This document shows, piece by piece, positions 22,044 to 30,058 of a stretch of 38,631 nt of DNA. The notes beneath the pieces were generated by a model that saw only the letters and a list, made by a program, of their open reading frames with translations, ran no database searches and was not told the DNA's origin. Origin of the DNA: a virus; IMG/VR virus record IMGVR_UViG_3300005841_000055, positions 1 through 38,631 of that record; one strand, written 5' to 3'. Position 1 is the stretch's first letter; each line of letters begins with the position of its first letter. The position numbers were made by a program, and so were the translations under genes.

Positions 22044-22125
22044 CGAGCACTGCCGTCACACCCCCCACTACGGAAGCAAGACGTGCATTCTTCATTGACC
22101 CGATCACCCGTCGAAGGACAACCAC

Positions 22126-24165
22126 ATGAGTCACGAAGCGCGGACACAGAATACACCACCTACCTTCAACTACCCCCTGCGCCTGCGCAAGGCGGCCCGC
22201 TGGCTGTTGTGGCGCGACGACAAGGTGCCCTACTACGCGCATGAGCAAGGCCTGCGCCTCAAGCGTAATGGCAAGCTCGACACGGCGCATGACGTCGCCC
22301 GCTTGGTCGATCACAAGACTGCGCTCGCGACCTTCAAGGCCGATGCCGGCTACTACAGTGGGCTTGGCTTCGCCCTCGGCGCCGGCTGGTACGGCATCGA
22401 TTTCGACCACGTGCGTGACCCGGCTACGGGCATGCTGCTGCCACGCTGGATTCCCGACGTGATGCAGGCCGGCAGCGATAGCGGGATGTACGCGGAGCGG
22501 TCACCCTCGGGCACGGGCCTGCACCTGATCGGCTACTGGCCGGGCGCCGACTTCCGCAACGGCCGCCAGAACGAGCATGCCGAGGCCTATCACTCGGGCC
22601 GCTACTTCACCATGACCGGCTGGGCCACGCCCTCCAGCAACACCTATCGCTTCCGGCCGGCGAACCCGGCACCCCTGCTGGCCCTGCTCCCGCGGCCGAC
22701 GCTGCGGCTGGTGTCCGCGGACCCGCTGCCAACCCCGCCAGAACGGCCTAGGAGCGATCGGGCAGGGGGCCGGGCTACCACCACATGGCTGGCCGATCGC
22801 CAAGCGATCCTAGAGGCGCTGGCGGTGCTGTCCGCGGACTGCGGGCATGAGGCATGGCTGCATGTGGGGATGGCGATCCACCATGCCAGCAAGGGCAGCG
22901 CCGAGGGGCTGGCCCTGTGGGAGCAGTGGAGCGCCACTGCGGCCGGCGCCGTCAATGCCCGTGGCGAGCCGCGCTACGTGGTGGGCCGCACCACGACGCG
23001 CTGGGCCAGCTTCGAGCGCACCCACGCGGGCGCCGCGGCACCCGTGACCCTCGGGAGCCTGATCCACCGAGCCCGCGAGGCGCAGGCCGCACAGGCCTTT
23101 GCGCGGGCCGGGCAGGCACCGGAGCAGCCGCCCGCGGTACCCGAGCTACCACGGGTCAAGGCGCCGCCACGGGTGCTGCCGGGCAACCTGCCGGAACGCT
23201 TCAGTCGCGCCGAGTTGAAGCGCATGAGCATCCCGGCCACGCGCTGGCTGGTGGCGGATCTGATCGCGCCCGGCCTCACCCTGCTGGCCGCGCCACCCAA
23301 GACCGGCAAGTCCTACCTTGCATTGCAGATGGCGCTGTGCGTGGCCGCGGGCAAGCCGTTCCTCGATCGCGAGACAACGGCGTCGCGCGTGTGCTACTTC
23401 GACCTTGAGCAATGGCACGCCCTGATGCTGGAACGCGACGATCGCATCAGCAAGGCGCACGCGATCCCGGCCGAGGTGCCGCTGGACTACAGCCTGACGA
23501 TGGATGTCGGCGACGGCGCGCTCGCGGCCATGCAGCAGGAGATCGACCGCGGCACCAAGCTGATCATCGTGGACCTGTTCGCACGCATCAGGGATGAGTT
23601 GAACGAGAACGAGAAGAAGGGCGTGTATGCGCGCGACTACGCCGCGATCGTACGCATCGCCGACTTCGCGCTGCAGCATCCCGAGGTGGCGATCGTGGTG
23701 GTGCATCACGCCAACAAGGGCAAGCATGACGAGTGGCAGGCCAAGATCAGTGGCAGCTATGGCCTCACAGGTGGATCGCATGCCAACGTGTACATGGAGC
23801 GACCGGATCTGCGCGGCATGGATGAGGCCGACAAGGAACACGCGATGCAGTACCGCACACTGCGGGCGCAGGGCAAGCTGGTGCAGGAGCAGGAGATCGT
23901 GATCGAGATGATGCCGGCGGGCGGTGGCTGGCAGTGCTCCAAGGCGAAACCGTGGGAACTCAGAGGCACGCTGATGCAGACGCGCCTGCTGCTGTTGCTG
24001 GCGCCGCTGTACCCGGCGTACACGCCGGCCAAGGACATCGCGGACATGGTTGGCAAGACCTTCACGGCCACGCGGCAGATGCTGATGCGGATGGCGCAGC
24101 GGGGCACGCTGGAATCCGAGGGGCAGGGCGGCGGGGGTTATCGCGTGCGGCGAGGAGACAAGTGA
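22126..24165 (+). CDS. PrimPol-PriCT-RepA type primase-helicase
   Basis: The 679-residue protein combines three domains. The N-terminal archaeo-eukaryotic-type primase-polymerase (about 1-180) has GIDFDHV with the metal-binding D92 and D94, SGTGLHLIG with H133, and RYFTMTG. A PriCT-2-like segment (about 220-320; ADRQAILEALAVLSADCG) follows. The C-terminal RepA/KaiC-like ATPase (about 355-600) has Walker A PPKTGKS (K395), Walker B KLIIVDLFARI and VVHHANKG. A final helical winged-helix-like part follows. It should prime and unwind DNA for the polymerase just upstream. The leader carries CCCCACTAC at 22063-22071, the same element seen before four leftward genes. Confidence 0.88.
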   Translation: MSHEARTQNTPPTFNYPLRLRKAARWLLWRDDKVPYYAHEQGLRLKRNGKLDTAHDVARLVDHKTALATFKADAGYYSGLGFALGAGWYGIDFDHVRDPATGMLLPRWIPDVMQAGSDSGMYAERSPSGTGLHLIGYWPGADFRNGRQNEHAEAYHSGRYFTMTGWATPSSNTYRFRPANPAPLLALLPRPTLRLVSADPLPTPPERPRSDRAGGRATTTWLADRQAILEALAVLSADCGHEAWLHVGMAIHHASKGSAEGLALWEQWSATAAGAVNARGEPRYVVGRTTTRWASFERTHAGAAAPVTLGSLIHRAREAQAAQAFARAGQAPEQPPAVPELPRVKAPPRVLPGNLPERFSRAELKRMSIPATRWLVADLIAPGLTLLAAPPKTGKSYLALQMALCVAAGKPFLDRETTASRVCYFDLEQWHALMLERDDRISKAHAIPAEVPLDYSLTMDVGDGALAAMQQEIDRGTKLIIVDLFARIRDELNENEKKGVYARDYAAIVRIADFALQHPEVAIVVVHHANKGKHDEWQAKISGSYGLTGGSHANVYMERPDLRGMDEADKEHAMQYRTLRAQGKLVQEQEIVIEMMPAGGGWQCSKAKPWELRGTLMQTRLLLLLAPLYPAYTPAKDIADMVGKTFTATRQMLMRMAQRGTLESEGQGGGGYRVRRGDK

Positions 24166-24169
24166 GCGA

Positions 24170-24283
24170 GCCTCGCGCACACCCGCGCGTCGATCTATGT
24201 ATTGTTTTCCCAATACATATAATACATACATGTATCACATGTACGTGGAAGCGCACACACACTCGCGCGGGTGTGCGCGAGGC
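24170..24283. repeat. Perfect 20-bp inverted repeat flanking an AT-rich island
   Basis: GCCTCGCGCACACCCGCGCG (24170-24189) and its exact reverse complement (24264-24283) flank 74 bp. The centre (about 24194-24246) is strikingly AT-rich for this genome, with TGTATTG-N6-CAATACA, TATAAT at 24218-24223 and ATACATGTAT. The right arm can also pair with GCGCACAC at 24251-24258. This is the longest gene-free stretch of the replication/packaging boundary. A replication origin, a packaging site or a promoter region are the main options. Confidence 0.8.
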
Positions 24284-24336
24284 CGCGATCGTCGCACGCT
24301 TGTCGGACAGGCGCCGACAGCGGACAATCGCGCCCC

Positions 24337-24684
24337 ATGCAGAAGAGCGCGACAGTCAACGAGTTAGCGGTGCCTGCCAAGGGCGCCTTGCAGCCGGTGC
24401 GCGCGGAGCGCGGACGCAGGCGTGTGCCGCGGCCGCTCGCGCAGCAGCGCGACGGGCACACGACCAGCGCAGAGCGTGCGCGCATGCACATCAAGGCGCT
24501 GTCGCTGGTGCGCCTGCTGCACAAGGTCGCTGACGGCAAGAAGCAGGTCGAGCCGCATCAGGTAACGGCTGCTGTTGCGCTGCTGCGCAAGGTGATGCCG
24601 GATCTGCAGGCCACGCTGATCGGTGGCGACCCGGCGCGCCCCATCACCATCATCACGCGCATGCTCAGTGACAGCGATGAATGA
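24337..24684 (+). CDS. Probable terminase small subunit
   Basis: The 115-residue basic protein precedes the large terminase. Its C-terminal part (VEPHQVTAAVALLRKVMPDL, then QATLIGGDPARPITIITR) resembles the helix pair and following segment of many short terminase small subunits (xxVxAAxxLLxKxxPDLKxxE). This would recognise the packaging site and regulate the large subunit. The N-terminal half is Arg-rich and low complexity. The ATG at 24337 lacks a good SD, and starts further upstream (frame open to 24271) would run into the inverted repeat. It overlaps the next gene by 8 nt and shares a 32-bp direct repeat with it. Confidence 0.65.
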   Translation: MQKSATVNELAVPAKGALQPVRAERGRRRVPRPLAQQRDGHTTSAERARMHIKALSLVRLLHKVADGKKQVEPHQVTAAVALLRKVMPDLQATLIGGDPARPITIITRMLSDSDE

Positions 24685-24734
24685 CGCCGCCTACAAGCCG
24701 CTGCTGGTGCGCCTGCTGCACAAGGTCGCTGACG
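24504..24734 (+). repeat. Pair of 32-bp direct repeats in two adjacent genes
   Basis: Bases 24504-24535 recur identically at 24703-24734, 199 bp apart. Both encode LVRLLHKVAD in the same frame of their genes. The identity continues only at the protein level outside the core, so this is either a partial tandem duplication or a recent conversion between the two genes. Confidence 0.85.
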
Positions 24735-24916
24735 ATGACACGGCGACCACAGCTTACATCGCGCTGCAGGTTGAGAACGAGCGCAAGCGCGTGCAGCTTG
24801 AGAGCTTTAAAGCGTGGGCACGCAGCGTGGCCTATCGCACCAATGGCGCCGCGTCGCACGTCGAGCGCGTGATCCATGCCGAGGCCGTGCTGCGTGGTGG
24901 TGATCCCGATGAGTAA
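24677..24916 (+). CDS. Small protein between terminase subunits, related to its upstream neighbour
   Basis: The 79-residue helical protein starts at ATG 24677, overlapping the previous stop, and ends overlapping the large terminase start. It shares the peptide LVRLLHKVAD (and its DNA) with the probable small terminase subunit. The rest (ALQVENERKRVQLESFKAWA) is helical and charged. It could be a second part of a split small terminase or a helper. The relationship is seen, the function is inferred. A CTTTAAAG element at 24805 encodes Phe-Lys. Confidence 0.65.
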   Translation: MNDAAYKPLLVRLLHKVADDDTATTAYIALQVENERKRVQLESFKAWARSVAYRTNGAASHVERVIHAEAVLRGGDPDE

Positions 24917-26312
24917 GACGCGCGGTGCATGGGACCAGCCACCGCGGGACAACGGCCTCACGCATGAGATCACTTTAAAGGCGCGGCCATGGCAGCGGCC
25001 GCTGCGTGACTACTTCCACGCGGGTGGCAAGCGTGCCGTCGTCGTCGCCCATCGGCGTGCCGGCAAGGATCGCGTGGCCCTGTTCATCGAGCTTGAGCAG
25101 GCACTGCGCGTGCGCTGCGAGGTGTGGCACTGCCTGCCGACCTACAAGCAGGCGCGCAAGGTGGTGTGGGATGCGCTCACCGGAGATGGCGAGCGCCTGA
25201 TCGACGTCGCCTTCCCCCGCTCGATCGTGCGCAAGCGCATCGAGGACGAGATGAAGATCGAGTTGATCACTGGCTCCCTCTGGCGCCTCGTCGGTGCCGA
25301 CAACTTCGATGCGCTCGTCGGTGCCAACCCGAAGCACGTGACGTTCAGCGAGTACGCCCTGACCAGCCCGAAGGCCTACGAGTTCGTGCGCCCGATCCTC
25401 GCTGAGAACGGCGGCTCGCTGCTGTTCATCACCACGCCCCGTGGCTACAACCACGCGCATGCGCTCTACACGCATGCGCAGACGGCGCCTGCGTGGTACG
25501 CCGGCTACCACCCGGTGAGTGACACGCACCTGATCCAGCAGGACGTGCTGGAGGAGGAGCGGCGCACCATGCCGGATGAGTTGTACCGGCAGGAGTACGA
25601 CTGCGACTTCAGCGCCGCCAACGTCGGCTCGATCCTCGGCAGCTACCTTGAGCAGGCCGAGCGTGATGGTCGCATCGCAGGCGCCGACCTGTATGACCCC
25701 GGCGGTGCGCCCATCGAGTTGTTCAGCGACATCGGCTTCCGCGACGCGGCTGCGTGGTGGTGGGTGCAGCCCTGCCCCGGCGGGTTCAACGTCATCGACC
25801 ACGATGAGGCCACCGGGCTCGATGCCGAGCAGTGGATCGAGCGCATCAGGGCCAAGCCATGGTCAGCGCACCAGCAGCGCCTCGGCTGCATCCACCTCCC
25901 GCATGATGCGCGGGCCAAGACCTTCCGCTCGCGCCATACCGTCGTCACGCTGTTCCTCAACAGCCAACTGGCCGACCGCTACTCCGTGGTGCCGCAGACC
26001 ACGGTGGCCGATCGCATCAATGCGGCGCGCGTGTTCGTGCGTACCTGCAGCTTCAACCGCGCCGCCTGCGCCGCCGGGCTGCACCATCTGCGCGAGTGGC
26101 ACTTCCACTTTGACGAGGACCGCCACAACTTCGGGCGCGAGCCCGAGCACGATGAGCACTCGCACAGCGGCGATGCCTTCAGCTATGCTGCCGTGGCTTT
26201 AAAGCCGTACGTGCCCAGCGCAGCGCCGCCCCCCGCCGACCGCGACGTCGGCGTCGAGGCCAACTACGCCTTCGACCTGAACCGACTGTTTGAGGACCGC
26301 GATGCCGCCTGA
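24909..26312 (+). CDS. terL: Terminase large subunit
   Basis: The 467-residue packaging motor has the N-terminal ATPase with Walker A VAHRRAGKD (K53), the segment WHCLPTYKQARKV, and a Walker B region HVTFSEYAL in which Ser-Glu takes the usual Asp-Glu place, as in T7-like terminases. Motif III follows as LLFITTPRG. The C-terminal nuclease starts at ELFSDIGFRDAAAWWW, with the first catalytic Asp in SDIG, and a late HSHSGDAFSYA contains another. It cuts concatemers and pumps DNA into the prohead through the portal encoded next. It overlaps both neighbours (8 and 11 nt). CTTTAAAG elements lie at 24973 and 26197, both read as Leu(TTA)-Lys. Confidence 0.93.
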   Translation: MSKTRGAWDQPPRDNGLTHEITLKARPWQRPLRDYFHAGGKRAVVVAHRRAGKDRVALFIELEQALRVRCEVWHCLPTYKQARKVVWDALTGDGERLIDVAFPRSIVRKRIEDEMKIELITGSLWRLVGADNFDALVGANPKHVTFSEYALTSPKAYEFVRPILAENGGSLLFITTPRGYNHAHALYTHAQTAPAWYAGYHPVSDTHLIQQDVLEEERRTMPDELYRQEYDCDFSAANVGSILGSYLEQAERDGRIAGADLYDPGGAPIELFSDIGFRDAAAWWWVQPCPGGFNVIDHDEATGLDAEQWIERIRAKPWSAHQQRLGCIHLPHDARAKTFRSRHTVVTLFLNSQLADRYSVVPQTTVADRINAARVFVRTCSFNRAACAAGLHHLREWHFHFDEDRHNFGREPEHDEHSHSGDAFSYAAVALKPYVPSAAPPPADRDVGVEANYAFDLNRLFEDRDAA

Positions 26313-28467
26313 TCCCGTCATGCCGCCGCAGCAGGCAGCGCCTACAGCGCCGCCACCGTACCTCGCCGAGCCCAAGCCGCAACAGCAGCAGGCAGGGGCT
26401 ACACCCGAGCAGGCCGAGCACGCCACGCCCGAGTACTGGGCGAAGGAGATCGCGGCATCGAAGAAGTGGCTGCAGAAGTGGCACCAGCGGGCCAAGACCA
26501 TCGAGCGCAAGTACCTGCTGGCCGAGCAGGATGCCAACAGCAACACCCGCGACACCTCGCGCTTCCCGCTGTTCTGGTCCAACGTGCAGACGGTTCTCGC
26601 GGCCATGTATGGGCAGATCCCCAAGGTCGATGTCGATCGCACCAACCTCGATCCCGGCGACGACGTCGCGCGCGTCGCGGCCATCATCCTTGAGCGCATC
26701 TTCCAGTTCGAGGCCGACGACTTGGAGAACAGCCCCTACTACGTGATGCAGGACTGCATCCTCGACCGGCTGGTGGCCGGCATGGGTGTGTCATGGGCGC
26801 GCTACGAGTTCAAGTCGCAGGACTTCACCGTGGGCGGCGTGATGGACGACCAAGGTGCCCCGCTGGTGATCCCCATCATCACCGAGGAGCGGGCGCCGAT
26901 CGACTACGTGCGCTGGTCCGACTTCCTGTTCTCGCCGTGCAAGCGGTGGCAGGAGCGGAGGTGGGTTGCTCGCCGGGTGCCCATGACCGCGGATGCGCTG
27001 AAGAAGCGGTTCGGCGCCGCGGCCGAGGGCGTGCCGATGGCGTTGAAGTCATCGGCTGTCAGTCGCGCTGCCAGTGACGATGACCCGCTGCGTGCGCTGA
27101 CCGAGGACATGGCCGACGTGTGGGAGATCTGGTGCGGCACCACCAAGTGGGCCTACTGGTACGTGCAGGGCCATGACAAGCTGCTCGACGCGAAGCAAGA
27201 TCCGCTGCAGTTGCAGGACTTCTTTCCGGTGCGACGGCCGCTCTGCGCCACCGCGCTCACCAAGGCCTACATCCCGAAACCGGACTACGACTACGCCCGC
27301 TCGCAGTACGACGAGCTTGACCTGATCGCGAGCCGCACCGGCATGCTGACCGAGGCTTTAAAGCTGGTGGGCGTGTACGACAAGGCGGCCGAGGGCGTGC
27401 AACGCATGCTCAATCAGGCCAGCATGAATCAACTGATCCCGGTGGACAACTGGGCCATGTTCGCCGAGAAGGGCGGCATCAAGGGACAGGTGGATTGGCT
27501 CCCGCTCGACACCGTGGTGGCCGCGCTCGGCTATCTGGTGCAGCGCAAGCAGACGCTGTCGCAGGAGGTGTTCGAGTTGCTCGGCATCAGCGACATCCAG
27601 CGCGGCATGGCGGCGACCAAGGAGACTGCCACCACGCAGCGCCTCAAGGCCCAGTTCGGCAGTGCCCGCTCGGCGCGCGGCACCGAGGAGGTGGCGCGCT
27701 TCGTCACCGACAATTACCGCATGCGCGCGGAGATCATCTGCAAGCACTGGCAGCCGCAGACCATCCTCTACATCTCGCAGATCGACAAGACACCGGACAA
27801 GGCGCTCGCGGCCGAAGCCGTCAAGCTGCTGAAGAGCGATCCCTCCGTCGCCATGCGCGTCAAGATCAGCGCCGACAACGTGACCGCGCCGGATTGGGAA
27901 CTGGAGAAGGGCCAGCGCGTCGAGTTCCTCACCGCGGTCACCGGCTTCATCTCCGCGGCCTTGCCGATGGTGACGCAGTCGCCCTCCGCGGGGCCATTCG
28001 TGATCCAGATGCTGCAGTGGACCGCATCCGGCTTTAAAGCCGGCAAGCAGATCGAGGGCGTGCTGGATCAGGCACTGCAGGCGATGCAGGCCGACAAGGC
28101 CAAGCCCCCGCCACCCCCGCCGCCGCCCACTCCGTTCGACAAGAAGGAGATCACGGCCGCGGAGAAGAACCGCGCCAGCGCCTCGAAGGAGTTCGCCGAG
28201 GCCGTGCAGACGCTGGTCGAGCTTGGCATCGATCCCATGATGGCAGCGCAGCAACTGCAGATGTACAGCATGCAGAACGCGCAGTCGGTGCAGGGAATAA
28301 CTACACCGCCGCCGCCCCCGCAAGGCTCGCCGGGTGGTGCGCCACCGGGTGGTGCGCCACCGGGTGGACCGCCACCGGGTGGCCCACCGGGCATGCCGCC
28401 CGGCGCAGGCTTGCCGCCCAATGCACCGGGGCCGATGCCGCATCTGCCCGGCCTGCCGGGGGTGTAG
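26302..28467 (+). CDS. Portal protein with Pro/Gly-rich C-terminus
   Basis: This is a 721-residue protein directly after the large terminase. The start region AKEIAASKKWLQKWHQRAKT and the segment RFPLFWSNVQTVLAAMYGQI followed by PKVDVDR are characteristic of portals of podovirus-like phages, as is the RGMAATKETATTQRLKAQFG region (about 434-453). It should form the dodecameric ring at the head vertex. The last 150 residues contain two Pro runs and a PPGG-rich tail (about 660-721), also visible as GGTGGTGCGCCACCGG DNA repeats at 28331-28385. That tail is longer than usual for portals and may be a flexible extension. CTTTAAAG elements lie at 27356 and 28032. Confidence 0.87.
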   Translation: MPPDPVMPPQQAAPTAPPPYLAEPKPQQQQAGATPEQAEHATPEYWAKEIAASKKWLQKWHQRAKTIERKYLLAEQDANSNTRDTSRFPLFWSNVQTVLAAMYGQIPKVDVDRTNLDPGDDVARVAAIILERIFQFEADDLENSPYYVMQDCILDRLVAGMGVSWARYEFKSQDFTVGGVMDDQGAPLVIPIITEERAPIDYVRWSDFLFSPCKRWQERRWVARRVPMTADALKKRFGAAAEGVPMALKSSAVSRAASDDDPLRALTEDMADVWEIWCGTTKWAYWYVQGHDKLLDAKQDPLQLQDFFPVRRPLCATALTKAYIPKPDYDYARSQYDELDLIASRTGMLTEALKLVGVYDKAAEGVQRMLNQASMNQLIPVDNWAMFAEKGGIKGQVDWLPLDTVVAALGYLVQRKQTLSQEVFELLGISDIQRGMAATKETATTQRLKAQFGSARSARGTEEVARFVTDNYRMRAEIICKHWQPQTILYISQIDKTPDKALAAEAVKLLKSDPSVAMRVKISADNVTAPDWELEKGQRVEFLTAVTGFISAALPMVTQSPSAGPFVIQMLQWTASGFKAGKQIEGVLDQALQAMQADKAKPPPPPPPPTPFDKKEITAAEKNRASASKEFAEAVQTLVELGIDPMMAAQQLQMYSMQNAQSVQGITTPPPPPQGSPGGAPPGGAPPGGPPPGGPPGMPPGAGLPPNAPGPMPHLPGLPGV

Positions 28468-28469
28468 CC

Positions 28470-28805
28470 ATGCCCAAGCGACGCTTCGTGCAGGACCGCG
28501 ACACGCTGGAGTTCCATGAAGTCGGCAGCGACTACGCGCCCGTTGTAGCCAATACCGACAGCGCGCTGTGGGGCGATCGGCACTACGCCGGCATGCAGAC
28601 CAGCGACGGCACCGACATCAGCACCCGCAGCAAGCACCGCGAGTACATGCGCCAGCACGGCCTGACCACGATCGATGACTACGGCCATGACCACTGGCAG
28701 AAGGCCGCTGCGCAGCGCGAGAACGTCGCCCGCGGCGTCGATCCCAACCGCAAGCACGACCTTGTGCGTGCCATTGCGCAGCTACAGGAGCGAACCCGTC
28801 GATGA
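28470..28805 (+). CDS. Small conserved-type head-region protein
   Basis: The 111-residue protein lies between portal and scaffold. It contains DRHYAGMQTSDGTDISTRSK, HREYM and DDYGHDHWQKAAAQRENVAR, a pattern common in podovirus genomes at exactly this place but without known function. It starts 3 nt after the portal stop and overlaps the scaffold start by 4 nt (ATGA). A role in head assembly is inferred from position only. Confidence 0.75.
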   Translation: MPKRRFVQDRDTLEFHEVGSDYAPVVANTDSALWGDRHYAGMQTSDGTDISTRSKHREYMRQHGLTTIDDYGHDHWQKAAAQRENVARGVDPNRKHDLVRAIAQLQERTRR

Positions 28806-29887
28806 ATACTGCCGAGCTTGACACCGCATCACCGCCCGTCGAGGACGCGCCGCCTTCGGTGCGCGAGTCGCTGGAAGCAGCCATCAGCACCCACGCACCG
28901 GAGGATGGTGCGTCCAAGCCGCCCGAGCCCGGCGGCGTCGCCGCCCTGCTGGCCGCGGGTGCGACCCCAGATGGACCCCAGACGGACCCTAAGCAGGGTC
29001 CGGCTACCACCCCCGCTGCCGCCCCTGACACGGCGCCTGCGCCCGCGCCCGCTAGCTGGAAGGCCGGCCTGCGCGAGCACTGGAAGACGCTCACGCCCGA
29101 GGTGCAGCAGGAGATCCAGCGGCGCGAGAACGAGCAGGTTGGGCGCATGCGCGAGAACGCCGCCATGCGCCAGCACCTCGATCGCTTCAACTCCATCGTG
29201 GAGCCCTACCGGGCACTGATGGAAGCCGAGGGCGGCGAGCCGCTGGCAGCGTTCCATGACTACCTGAAAGCGGCCACGCTGCTGCGCACGGGTGCGCCCA
29301 ACGATCGCGCTGCCTTCGTCGCGGCACTGGTGCAACGCTACGGCGTGCCCCTCGATGCGCTCGACGCGCACCTCGCGTCGGCGATTCAGCGTGGTCCCGG
29401 TGCGCAGTCGCCGCTGTACCCGACGCAGCAGGCACAGATGCCGCAGCAGCAGCCGCAGCAGTTCCGCGATCCGCGCGTCGATGCCATGTTCCAGCGGGTC
29501 GAGCAGCAGGCCAACGCGATGGTGCGCAGCGAGGTGGACAGCTTTAAAGCCGATGCCAAGCATGAGTTCTTCGATGATGTGCGTCTGACCATGGCCGACG
29601 TGATGGACGCAGCCGCGAAGCGCGGGATCGAGATGTCCATGGAGGATGCCTACCAGCGCGCCATTATGATCGAGCCCGAGGTGCGCAAGGTGGTGGAGTC
29701 CCGCGGCATGCGCATGAACGCCTCGCAGGCCGCGCGTACGCTCGCCGCAGCGCGGCATGCGTCGTCGTCCCTGCCCTCGGGCAATGCCCCGCCCGCGGCC
29801 AAGCTGGCAACCACCAACGGCCTCGCGGCGCCGTCGGTGCGGCAGTCGCTGGAAGCCGCAATTGACACCCTGCGCACTAGCGCGTAA
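28802..29887 (+). CDS. Scaffold-like capsid assembly protein
   Basis: This is a 361-residue protein just upstream of the major capsid gene. It has a disordered Pro/Ala N-terminus (about 1-85), the segment SWKAGLREHWKTLTPEVQQE and a coiled helix to about 150, then a Gln-rich linker (about 205-222) and a helical C-terminus. This matches phage scaffolding proteins, which template the prohead and leave before DNA entry. A short motif SVRESLEAAIST near the N-terminus returns as SVRQSLEAAIDT at the very C-terminus. A CTTTAAAG element at 29542 encodes Phe-Lys. Confidence 0.82.
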   Translation: MNTAELDTASPPVEDAPPSVRESLEAAISTHAPEDGASKPPEPGGVAALLAAGATPDGPQTDPKQGPATTPAAAPDTAPAPAPASWKAGLREHWKTLTPEVQQEIQRRENEQVGRMRENAAMRQHLDRFNSIVEPYRALMEAEGGEPLAAFHDYLKAATLLRTGAPNDRAAFVAALVQRYGVPLDALDAHLASAIQRGPGAQSPLYPTQQAQMPQQQPQQFRDPRVDAMFQRVEQQANAMVRSEVDSFKADAKHEFFDDVRLTMADVMDAAAKRGIEMSMEDAYQRAIMIEPEVRKVVESRGMRMNASQAARTLAAARHASSSLPSGNAPPAAKLATTNGLAAPSVRQSLEAAIDTLRTSA

Positions 29888-30058
29888 CTTTTACAAGCTC
29901 GCAGCACAGTAGCGCCTTCGTGCATGAACCCGGCCCCCGCGGCCGCGCCATCCTCTGCACCGGAGCGAGCGTGTCTTTAAAGGACACGGCTCCCCCACCG
30001 AAAGAGGCGACGACTTGAAGCGATTCTGCTTTTATTCGTCAACCATTCGGGAGGAACC
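29888..30058 (+). promoter_or_regulatory. Capsid gene leader with CTTTAAAG hairpin
   Basis: This 171-bp gap holds a hairpin at 29971-29987 with arms GTGTC and GACAC around TTTAAAG, extended by GAGC and GGCTC with one bulged base. A short AT-richer part follows (TTCTGCTTTTATTCGTC, 30023-30039) and then a strong GGGAGGA SD. No clear promoter hexamers are seen. The leader probably controls the high expression of the capsid gene. Confidence 0.45.

Noticed and set aside
24195-24223. TATAAT at 24218-24223 as a sigma70 promoter
   Set aside because: No acceptable -35 hexamer at 16-18 bp. The AT-rich island alone can explain the match, so it is described only as part of the repeat structure.
23146-24231. 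361-codon minus-strand open frame opposite the primase-helicase
   Set aside because: Shadow of a gene with clear PrimPol and ATPase motifs. No SD or known domain.
27358-28443. 361-codon minus-strand open frame opposite the portal
   Set aside because: Shadow of the portal gene. His/Arg/Leu-rich composition without motifs.
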